Part shown: in pieces, positions 32,800 through 41,700 of the stretch | How positions within the stretch are numbered: position 1 is the stretch's first letter | Layout of the letters: each line of letters starts with the position of its first letter | Assembly: GCA_044226395.1 (NCBI GenBank) | Contig: JBGAHD010000003.1 | Span: 558,001-622,000 of the forward strand | Reading direction: 5' to 3' | Origin: JBGAHD01 sp044226395 | Lineage (GTDB): Bacteria; Pseudomonadota; Gammaproteobacteria; Xanthomonadales; Ahniellaceae | Length of the DNA stretch: 64,000 nucleotides | Notes under the pieces: generated by a model | The model's database searches: none | What the model was told of the DNA's origin: nothing | The model's input: only the letters and a program-made list of their open reading frames with translations | Translations under genes and position numbers: made by a program

Positions 32800-33136
32800 T
32801 CCTCACCTGGCGGTGAGAAGTGCTGAAGGGTGGTTCCCCACCTGTCGGTGGGGAACCCGTGTGGGGTTGTGGGTTGGGTGGTGGTGACGTTGTCGCTTGG
32901 CTCGGGGTGCCGCCCCTTGTCGGTGGGCGAGGGATTCAGCACATCCCTGTGCTGAACCCTCGCGGCGCACATCCATGTGCGCTTGCCACCGACAAGGGGA
33001 CCGTCACCCCGAGCCGTCGAAACGTCACTGGTGTTCGGTGGGTTAGAAGAAAAAGCGAAGCGCGCTTCGCGCGCCGCGTGCGCGGCGCGCGAAGCGAGCC
33101 GTTTGTTTTTGAAGAAGCCCGCTTGCGGGCTTCTTC
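32800..33136 (+). repeat. Composite palindromic element, copy A
   Basis: Order of parts: hairpin CTCACC-N4-GGTGAG (32802-32817), hairpin GGTTCCCCACC-N4-GGTGGGGAACC (32832-32857), and the 145-nt core (32884-33028). Then come a 16-bp palindrome (33063-33096) and the hairpin GAAGAAGCCCGC/GCGGGCTTCTTC (33111-33136). The core has three nested perfect stems of 8, 11 and 14 bp: 32884-32891/33021-33028, 32899-32909/33005-33015 and 32913-32926/32986-32999. They are capped by two arms, GCGAGGG-TTCAGCAC (32927-32963) and GCGCACA (32965-32982), giving a T shape. No protein family is seen in it. It occurs again inverted at 33487-33860 and at 61682-61995. Confidence 0.9.
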
Positions 33137-33486
33137 AGCGAGAGTTGAGGTGTTGCGGGTGATTGGACGACGACCGCGAAGGTATGAACAGCGCTTTCTT
33201 GATGAGCAAGATGCGGTGACTTTCGGTGTCGACATGCGCGCGATCGCTGGCTGAGGGCAAGATCGCGACGCCGTGATTTTGGTCAGTCGGAAATCTGGTG
33301 CGGAGCGAGTACTCGCAGATCCTGCACCACATTCTGGACTGTCCCTTTCTCGCCCTCGACATTCTGTCTCCGACACTTGATCGTGTTCGCTCCGACAAGA
33401 ACAGACGAAGCGAATTGACCATCAAGAAGGTCGTGCTCGTGTTTCCGCGCAAACCTTTGAGCATCCGCGGCACTTCATCCCGCGCG
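33137..33486. other. 350-base segment enclosed by inverted repeat copies
   Basis: The segment is bounded on both sides by GAAGAAGCCCGC-type hairpins of copies A and B. A 109-codon frame on the minus strand (33464 to 33135) and a 60-codon-plus frame on the plus strand fit inside, but neither resembles a known family, has a ribosome binding site or shows the strong third-position GC of neighbouring genes. I cannot say whether it is cargo, a decayed gene or spacer. Confidence 0.5.
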
Positions 33487-33860
33487 GAAGAAGCCCGCGA
33501 ACGCGGGCTTCTCTCAAAAACACTGGCACTTGCTTCCGCGCCGCGCCGCGACGACCCGCGAAGCGCGCTTTTCTTCTTTTTCTTCCAACCCACCGAACAC
33601 CAGTGACGTTTCGACGGCTCGGGGTGACGGTCCCCTTGTCGGTGGCAAGCGCACAGGGATGTGCGCCGCGAGGGTTCAGCACAGGGATGTGCTGAATCCC
33701 TCGCCCACCGACAAGGGGCGGCACCCCGAGCCAAGCGACAACGTCACCACCACCCCACCCACAACCCCACACGGGTTCCCCACCGCCAGGTGGGGACCCA
33801 TCACTCACGCTCTTCACCGCCCGGTGGGGACCCCAGTCCCGCCTCTCACCGCCAGGCGAA
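33487..33860 (-). repeat. Composite palindromic element, copy B (inverted)
   Basis: Same parts as copy A in opposite orientation: hairpin AGAAGCCCGCG/CGCGGGCTTCT (33489-33512), a degenerate GC palindrome (about 33541-33565), and the 145-nt core (33603-33747). CACC-N4-GGTG units follow near 33777-33796, 33815-33826 and 33847-33855. The core has the same length as copy A, with all three stems kept and changes in the loops (for example TCCC in place of TCCA in the short arm). Copies A and B face each other across 350 bases. Confidence 0.88.
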
Positions 33861-33911
33861 AACCCCATCAACCCACCAATCAAAGAACAACAAACCCAAA
33901 AAACAAACCCC

Positions 33912-33948
33912 AAAAAACGAAAAAACCCGCGGCCTCGCGACCGCGGGT
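33912..33948 (-). terminator. Intrinsic terminator of the metalloprotease gene
   Basis: On the minus strand the stem ACCCGCGG/CCGCGGGT (33941-33948 with 33925-33932) has an 8-base loop and is followed by a T-rich run (the A-run at 33912-33925 on the plus strand). It lies 53 bases after the stop of the minus-strand protease gene and is a classic intrinsic terminator. Confidence 0.85.
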
Positions 33949-34001
33949 TCTCCCCCACCTTCGTGGTCCGCCGGGTACGGACCCGTCAGCGGGTCAACAC
34001 C

Positions 34002-35255
34002 TCATCGGAACGAAGTCACCGTCGCCGCCGTCGCGTTCAACACGCGTTGATTGTGACTGCGCGTGGTCGTGCCCATCGGCACGCCGTTGTAAGTCTTGTT
34101 CGGGTTCGACCAGTAGTTCAAGCGCGTGCAACTCGTCGTGCAGGCATAGGCCATGATCGTGCGCCAGCCGCCGGACGCGTATTGATAGCCGTGGCCATAC
34201 GCGTAGGGCGTGTTGGTCGGATCGTTGGCTGGATCATGACGCGCCGACTGCAGATGACCGATCTCATGCGCGAACGAGTAGTAGCCCGTCGCGCAGTCCC
34301 AATACACCTCGGCGAACGCCGTGGTCGCGGTCGAGCCGATGCCCGAGGCCAGGCCGCAATAGGCGTTGTTGGTCACGATCAGCACGCCCACGTCGGCCGT
34401 CGAGCTGTTGCGCGTGGTGTGGATCGAGTCCATGTAGCCGTCGCTGGTGCCGCGATAGCGATTGAGGTCGGTGGTGAAGTTGCCGGTCTCCGTGTACGAG
34501 ACCTGCGACTTGTTGGCCAGCACCATCGAGATGTCCACGCCGGAGTTGGCGTACCCCTGATTGCTCTCGGCGACCGCCAGCGAGATCAGGCCGTTGATGT
34601 CGCCCGACTGACTGGCCGCGGCCGCGGTGTAGTTGACCATCACGCGCAAGGTGTAAGTCGCCGCGAGCGCGTTCTGCTCCGAGCTCGAGTCCGTCTTCAT
34701 CGGCACCACCGGCGCCTTGAGGAATTCCGGCGGGTGATCCGGCGGCAGCTTGCTGCCGTCGCTCTTGACGATGGCGTGACCGCCACTGGTGAGCGGCCGC
34801 ACCTTGATCAAGGTGCCGTCGACCCAGAGGTTGGCGGTGATCTTGTCGCCATTGCGCACCAGGGTCACCGAGTTCAACGGATCGTCGATGATCTCCGACG
34901 CGCCGTAGTAGTTCGGCGGCCGCGGCAGCATCTTGGCCGAGGTGCTTTCGATGATGCCCGACCACACCAGGTTGCCGGACTCATCGGTGTAACTGTTGAG
35001 GCGGAACGCCGACAGGTCGACGCCATCGACGTTGAAATCCAGGCTCGTGGCGTCGGCGCGGATCGCCGAGGCCTTGGCCTGCACCAATTGTAGCGAAGCC
35101 GTGGACGGATTCTTGGCCAGGGCCAGATACGAGGCGTCCTGACTCAGTGCCTTGGCTTGCGTCGTCATCGGCGTGAACAGGCCTTCCCCCGCCTGGACAT
35201 CCGTCGCGATCAAGGTCAAGGCGCCCACGGCGCAGCACAGCGTGAAGTTACGCAT
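34002..35255 (-). CDS. Secreted zinc metalloprotease (metzincin type)
   Basis: A 417-residue exported protease. The signal peptide is MRNFTLCCAVGALTLIATDVQA. A propeptide-like region extends to about residue 200, and the catalytic domain follows. FAHEIGHLQSARHD near residue 328 is the metzincin HExxHxxxxxH zinc site, and TIMAYAC near residue 367 is the Met-turn. The pattern resembles peptidyl-Asp metalloendopeptidase (M72)/M12-like enzymes. GGGAG lies upstream of the ATG at 35255; an upstream extension is rejected because it delays the signal peptide. It is divergent from the giant surface protein gene and could process extracellular proteins, including that one (inference). Confidence 0.88.
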   Translation of the reverse strand: MRNFTLCCAVGALTLIATDVQAGEGLFTPMTTQAKALSQDASYLALAKNPSTASLQLVQAKASAIRADATSLDFNVDGVDLSAFRLNSYTDESGNLVWSGIIESTSAKMLPRPPNYYGASEIIDDPLNSVTLVRNGDKITANLWVDGTLIKVRPLTSGGHAIVKSDGSKLPPDHPPEFLKAPVVPMKTDSSSEQNALAATYTLRVMVNYTAAAASQSGDINGLISLAVAESNQGYANSGVDISMVLANKSQVSYTETGNFTTDLNRYRGTSDGYMDSIHTTRNSSTADVGVLIVTNNAYCGLASGIGSTATTAFAEVYWDCATGYYSFAHEIGHLQSARHDPANDPTNTPYAYGHGYQYASGGWRTIMAYACTTSCTRLNYWSNPNKTYNGVPMGTTTRSHNQRVLNATAATVTSFR

Positions 35256-35705
35256 GTTCGCTTGCTCTCCCATTGAACGGCGCAACGCGAGGCTCGGCGA
35301 CACATGGCGCCGTGAACGTGTGGACGTCGCATGAGCGAGCACCGAGCTTCCCCCCGGAAGTTCGGTATGCGCGCTAGAGCCCCATCTCCCCGTCGCGGAG
35401 CCTACGTCATTCGCCCGCGCGTCGGGAACAACCTTTACTCATGACGCGACGAGCGCGCGCTCGAACGACCGATCTAAATTTGCGTTCGCAGCACGGTCGT
35501 TTCTTGGCCGAATGTGAAACCGTGTCGATGCCGCGCCGGGCATCCTGCGCGACGCGCGCCGCGAACCGCGTCCGCGCGCGCTCTCGCGCGAACGCGCGTA
35601 AGCGCGGCTTACAGCGCCGCTGAGCGGTTCGAGCAACACTCATCATGAATTCGTTAATTCAACCGTGTAAAGTTGTGAACTAGTTCGTGTTTGGGGATCG
35701 ATCAC
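35256..35705. promoter_or_regulatory. Divergent control region, protease / giant surface protein
   Basis: The 450 bases between the two divergent genes contain no convincing gene. A perfect short palindrome GTAAGC-GCG-GCTTAC lies at 35598-35612 within very GC-rich DNA. The 50 bases before the giant gene are markedly AT-richer, with a -10-like TAAAGT at 35668-35673, which suggests its promoter. Nothing firmer can be assigned. Confidence 0.4.
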
Positions 35706-38700
35706 ATGAGTAAGTGGACCGCCTTGCGCGCCGTCTTCGCGGCGCTGTTGACGCTTGCCACCGGGACGGCGTTCGCTCAAGCCACATTTTCCACTTACGC
35801 CGACACCGATAACGATCCCACCACGGGATGCACCGTCACCCTGCCGGGTGGCACCTTCCAGGGCGCGGAACTGCGCGTGCAGGTCACCGCGACCACCGGC
35901 GGCGCGCCCGCGGTCACCGGCGTCGCGCAAGCCAATTGCGCCGCCGGCGTGTTCGGCGCCAACACCACGATCGGCGGCGGTTCGCCGGTCGGCTTGAATC
36001 TGGGCACGAGCGGCGCCGACGTCGTCGAGTTCGCCGTGCCACTGACCAGTTTCTTCGGCCCGGGCGGCGGCACCGCGCGCGTGGGCTTCGCCGGCGAGAA
36101 CGCGGGCGGTTCGGATGTGATGTTCACCAGCACCGGCGCGCAAGGCGGCTCGCCGATGTTGCTCGGCAGCGCGCCGTTGGCGATTCCGTTGTTCGGCATT
36201 GGCGGCATGGCCTTGCTGGCCGCGGTGCTGATGGTCGTGGGCATGCGCGCTTCGCGCGCGCGGCTGCGTCGCGTGATGCAGATGTCGGCAGTGAGCCTGC
36301 TGCTGGTGTGCGGCGTGGCGCTGGCGGCGAACTTCGTAGTCGATGGTCAGATCGGCGATTGGGCCGGCGAGACCGTGCGCGGCAATGACCCGGCCGCCGA
36401 CAGCACCAATGCCTCGGCCGCGATCGATCTGCGCGCCGCGTATTACGGCGTGGAAGGCGCGCGCGCGTTCTTCCGCCTCGACGTCACCGACATGCAGAAC
36501 CAGCCGCCGGTCGTGCCCGACATCACGGCCACGGTCAACGAAGACGGCACCGTCACGCTCAATCTCGCTGGCACCGATCCGGAAGGCCAGCCGCTGACCT
36601 TCGCCATCGCCACGCCGCCGACCAATGGCGCGCTGGGCGCCGTGACCCAAGTGCCGCCGACCTCGGCGACCGTGGTCTACACGCCCAATGCCAACTACTT
36701 CGGCCCGGACAGCTTCACCTTCACCGCCACCGATGGCCAGGCGACTTCGGCGCCGGCCACGGCGACCATCACCGTGGTGTCGATCAATGACGCGCCGAGC
36801 TTCACCGGCGGCGCCGCGCAGACCGTGCTCGAGGATGCCGGCGCGCAGACCGTGACCGGCTTCGCCACGGCGATCAGCGTGGGCCCGGCCAATGAGTCGG
36901 CGCAGTCGTTCACCTTCGAGATCACCAACAACACCAATGCCGCGTTGTTCAGCACGGCGCCGGCGATCAGTCCGACTGGCACGCTGACCTACACGCCGGC
37001 GGCCAATGCCAACGGCACGGCCACGATCACCTATCAGCTGCGCGACAACGGCGGCACCGCCAACGGCGGCATCGATGTGTCGCCGACGCAGACCGTGGTG
37101 ATCACGGTCACCGCGGTCAATGACGCGCCGGGCTTCACCGTCGGCGCCAACCAGACCGTGCTCGAAGACGCCGGCGCGCAGACCGTGGCCAACTGGGCCA
37201 CCGCGATCAGCGCGGGCCCGGCCGATGAAGCCGCGCAGACGCTGACCTTCAACATCACCAACAACACGAATGCCGCGCTGTTCAGCGTGGCGCCGGCGGT
37301 GAGCGCCACCGGCACGCTGACCTACACGCCCGCGGCCAACGCCGCCGGCACGGCGACGATCACGCTCGCGCTGCAGGACAACGGCGGCACCGCCAATGGC
37401 GGCGTCGACACCTCGCCGACGCAGACCTTCACCATCACGGTGACCGGCATCAACGACGCGCCGAGCTTCACCGGTGGTCCCGCGCAGACGACGAATGAAG
37501 ACGCGGGCGCGCAGACCGTCGCCGGTTTCGCCACCGCGATCAGCGCTGGCCCGCCGGATGAAGCGGCGCAGACGCTGACCTTCGAGATCACCAACAACAC
37601 CAATCCCGCGCTGTTCAGCGCCGCGCCGGCGATCAGTGCCGCCGGCACGCTGACCTACACCGCGGCGGCCAACGCCAACGGCACGTCCACGATCACCTAT
37701 CGTCTGCGCGACAACGGCGGCACCGCCAATGGCGGCATCGATGTCTCGCCGACGCAGACGGTGGTGATCACGATCAACGCGGTCAACGACGCGCCGAGCT
37801 TCACCGTCGGCGCGAACCAGACCAGCAACGAAGACGCCGGCGCGCAGACCGTCGTCGGTTGGGCCACGGCGATCAGCCCCGGCCCGGCCGATGAAGCCGC
37901 GCAGACGCTGACCTTCAATGTCACCGGGAATACCAACACCGCGCTGTTCAGCGCCGCGCCGACGGTGAGCCCGACGGGCACGCTGACCTACACGGCCGCC
38001 GCCAATCAAAGCGGCTTCGCGACGATCACGCTCGCGCTGCAAGACAACGGCGGCACCGCCAACGGCGGCATCGACACCTCGGCGACGCAGACCTTCACCA
38101 TCACGGTCAACGGCACCAACGATCCGCCGGTGAACACCGTGCCGGGCGCGCAGGCGACGGCCGACACGACGGCGCTGGTGTTCTCGACCGGCAATGGCAA
38201 TGCCATCAGCGTGGCCGATCCGGATGCGGGCGTGTCCAACATCCAGACCGCGTTGACCATCGGCTCGGGCACCTTGACCCTGCCCAGCACGGTCGGCGTG
38301 ACCGCGGTCGGCAATGGCACCGGCAATCTGCAGATCACCGGCCCGCAGGCCGCGATCAACACCGTGTTGAATGGCCTGATCTATCAGCCGCAGGTCGGCA
38401 CCTCGGCCACGCTGACGTTGACCGTCGCCACGAGCGACCTGGGCAACACCGGCGCTGGTGGCCCGCTGACCGACACCGATTTGATCGCGATCAATGTCGA
38501 CGCCGCGCCGACGGTGCTGAGTGTGACGCCGGCCAACGGCGCCGCGGGCGTCGCGGCCAATGCCAACATCGTGGTGACCTTCAGCGAACCGGTCACGCCG
38601 ACCGGCTCGTGGTTCGCCTTGACCTGCGGCCTCAGCGGCACGCGCTCCACGGCCAACAGCGTCGTGACCGGCGGCCCGACCGTCTTCACGATCAATCCCA

Positions 38701-41700
38701 ACGTCGACTTCTCCAGCACGGGCGAAGCGTGCGGGCTGGGCATCGTCGCCGCGCAGATCACCGACAACGACGTGATCGATCCGCCCGACGCCATGGCGGC
38801 GAACTTCAACTCGGCCTTCACCACCGATGCCGCGCCCACCGTGACTTCGACCACGCCGGCCAATGGCGCGGCCAATGTCGCGGCCAACGTGCCGTTGACC
38901 ATCAACTTCTCCGAGAACGTCAACGTGACCGCGGGTGGCGTCACCTTGGCCTGTAACGCCTTCCCCGTGGCCTTGGCCGGCCTGCCGGCGACGAACGTCA
39001 ACTCGATCTCGCTCACGCATGCCGATCTGACGCCGGGTGCCCTCTGCAACGTGACCGTGGTCGCCGCCTCGGTGACCGACGTCGATGCCAGTGATCCGCC
39101 GGACAATCTCGCCGCGGACTTCGCGTGGACCTTCACTGTCGACGCCGCGCCCGCGGTGACCACGGTGTCGCCGGCCAATGGCGCGACCCAGGTCGCGACC
39201 ACCGCGCCGCTGACGATCAACTTCAGCGAGAACGTCGATCTGACCGGCACCGCCGTGACCTTGAACTGCGGCGGCGCGATCGCGCTCACCGGCTTGCCGG
39301 CGACCAACACCAACTCGGTCACGCTCACGCACGCCGCGCTGCCCACGGCCACGGCGTGCACCGCGACGGTCGTCGCCGCGCAGACCAGCGACACCGACGC
39401 CAACGATCCGCCGAACAACCTTGTCTCCGACTTCGTGTGGACCTTCACCACCGATGCCGCGCCCGCGGTCACGGGCACCACGCCCGCCAATGCCGCGACC
39501 GGCGTCTCGCCGACCGCGAACCTGGTGGTGACGTTCTCCGAGCCGGTCAACTTCACGCTCGCCGACTTCAGCCTGACCTGCAATTCCACGGCGCAGACCT
39601 TCACGGTCGCCGGCACCACCACGGCCACGGCCACGCTCACGCCGTCGGGCGCGGGCCTCACGCCGGGCGCGAACTGCGTGCTGACGGTGCTCGGCGCCGC
39701 GATCAGCGACGTCGATGCCGGCGATCCGCCGGATGTGGTCGGCGCCAACACCACGGTGAACTTCGTCACCGCGGCCGTGGCCAATGACGACACCTATGCC
39801 GCCACGCCGCACCTGACGCTGGGTATCAATGGCGCGGTGCAAGGCGGTGGCGTGCTGGTCAATGACTTGATCGGCGCGGCCGTGATCACCGGCTACGGCG
39901 CTGGCCCCGCGCCGGGCACCTGCAACACGCAGGTGACCGGCACCCCGGGCGCGACCGCGCTGGGCGGACGCATCGTGCTGGCGAGCGACGGCAGCTTCAC
40001 CTACTTCCCGCCGCCGACCTCGCGTGGCGTGGCCGACAGCTTCTGCTACACGATCACCGGTGGCGATACCGCGACCGTGACCTTCAACATCGCCAACACG
40101 GCGCTCGTGTGGTTTGTCGACACGACCTATGCCGGCGCCAATGGCGCGGCCAATGGCACTCAGGGTCGTCCGTTCGCGCAACTGGTCGGCGCCGGCGGCT
40201 TCGAGCCGACCGCGGCCGATGGCGTGGGTGACTTCATCTTCGTCGCGGACGGCAACTACACCTGCGGCTTGACCTTGTTGTCGGGTCAGAGCCTGATCGG
40301 CGATGGCGCCACGGGCACGCTCAATGCACGCACCGCCATCACGCCGGTCGCGGGCTCGGCCTTCGCCGCGTTCAGTGGCACGGATCCGGTGCTCACTTCC
40401 GGCGCGGGCATCGACTGCGTGACCTTGTCGGCCAATGCCGGCACCAAGACCGTCGTCGGTCTGACCATCGGCGACAGCGGTGGCGCGGCGGGCAATGCCA
40501 GCGACATCGCCGGCACGAACTTCGGCACGGCGCAGATCGGCGATATCACCTTGAACGGCACCGGCCGCGCGCTCAATCTCTCGAACGGCGCGCTGGGCAT
40601 GGTCGACAGCGGCATCAACGATCTCGACGTGACCGCAGGCACCAACGCGGGCGTGACCCTCAATGCGGTCTCCGGCACGTTGACCGTGGGTGGAGCGTCG
40701 AGCATCGCCGGCGTCGCCGGCGTGGGCGTCGACATTCAAGCGGGTTCGGTCACGACCACGTTCGCCAACCTCACCGTCAACAAGGCCGCGGCGGGCGCGG
40801 CGGTCAATCTCGTCAACCTCACGGGCACGCAGACGTTCAACGCGCTCAGCCTGACGACCGCAGCGGGTCCCGGCCTGGTCACCAATACCGTGACCACGCT
40901 GGCGATCAACGGCGTGACCAACACCATCAGCGCCACGGGTGGCGCCGCGATGGATATGACCTCGACCGACACGGCGATAAACGTGTTCACCGCCAGCTCG
41001 ACGAATAGCGCGACCACGGGCTTGTCATTGACCAATCTCACCGGTTCGACCGTGGTGCTTGGCGGCGCCATCTCGGGCGCCACCGGCACGGCGGTCAATG
41101 CGCTCGGTACCTTGGGCACCACGACCTACGCGGGCAGTATCACCAAGGCCAATGCCGGCAAGGCCGTGGTTGTGGGCGCGGGCGCGTCGGGCACTTTGAC
41201 CCTCGGCGGCGCGATCACCTGCAACAGCGCATGCACCGGCATCGATGTGGTCAATCGCACGGGCGGCACGATCAACTTCTCCGGCGCGTCGAAGGTCGTC
41301 AACACCGGCGCCAATCCGGCGGTGACGATCACCGGCAACACCACGGCGACCCAGGTCAACTTCACCAGTGGTGGTCTGGACATCGACACCACCTCGGGCA
41401 CGGGCTACAACGCCACGGGCGCGGGCACCCTGACCGTGACCGGCACCGGCAACTCGATCACCTCGGGCACCGGTACCGCGCTCAACGTGGGCACGGGCGT
41501 CACGTTCGGCGCGGGCGGCCTGACCTTCCAGTCGATCGCGGCCAATGGCGCCGCCAATGCCATCAACCTCACCGGCGTGCTCGGCACGGGTGCGTTGAGC
41601 GTGACGGGCACGGGCGCGGTCGCCGGCACGGGCGGCACGCTGCAGAATCTCACGGGTTCGGGCCTCAACGTGACCACGGCACCGGCGATCAACTTGTCCA

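Noticed and set aside
32820..33958. Several open frames in the repeat region with similar translated sequences in copies A, B and C
   Set aside because: The similarity among them arises from the DNA repeat itself. The frames lie in different phases and strands in different copies and have no start signals or domains.
36789..38120. A CRISPR array or minisatellite, because of regular repetition
   Set aside because: The units are 333 bp, in frame and coding for cadherin-like domains; there are no short repeats with unique spacers.
35643..40739. A 1698-codon open frame on the minus strand opposite the giant surface protein gene
   Set aside because: It is Arg/Gly/Ala-rich sequence of the kind produced by reading a high-GC gene backwards. 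It has no ribosome binding site or domain, and the plus-strand frame has clear repeats and a signal peptide.
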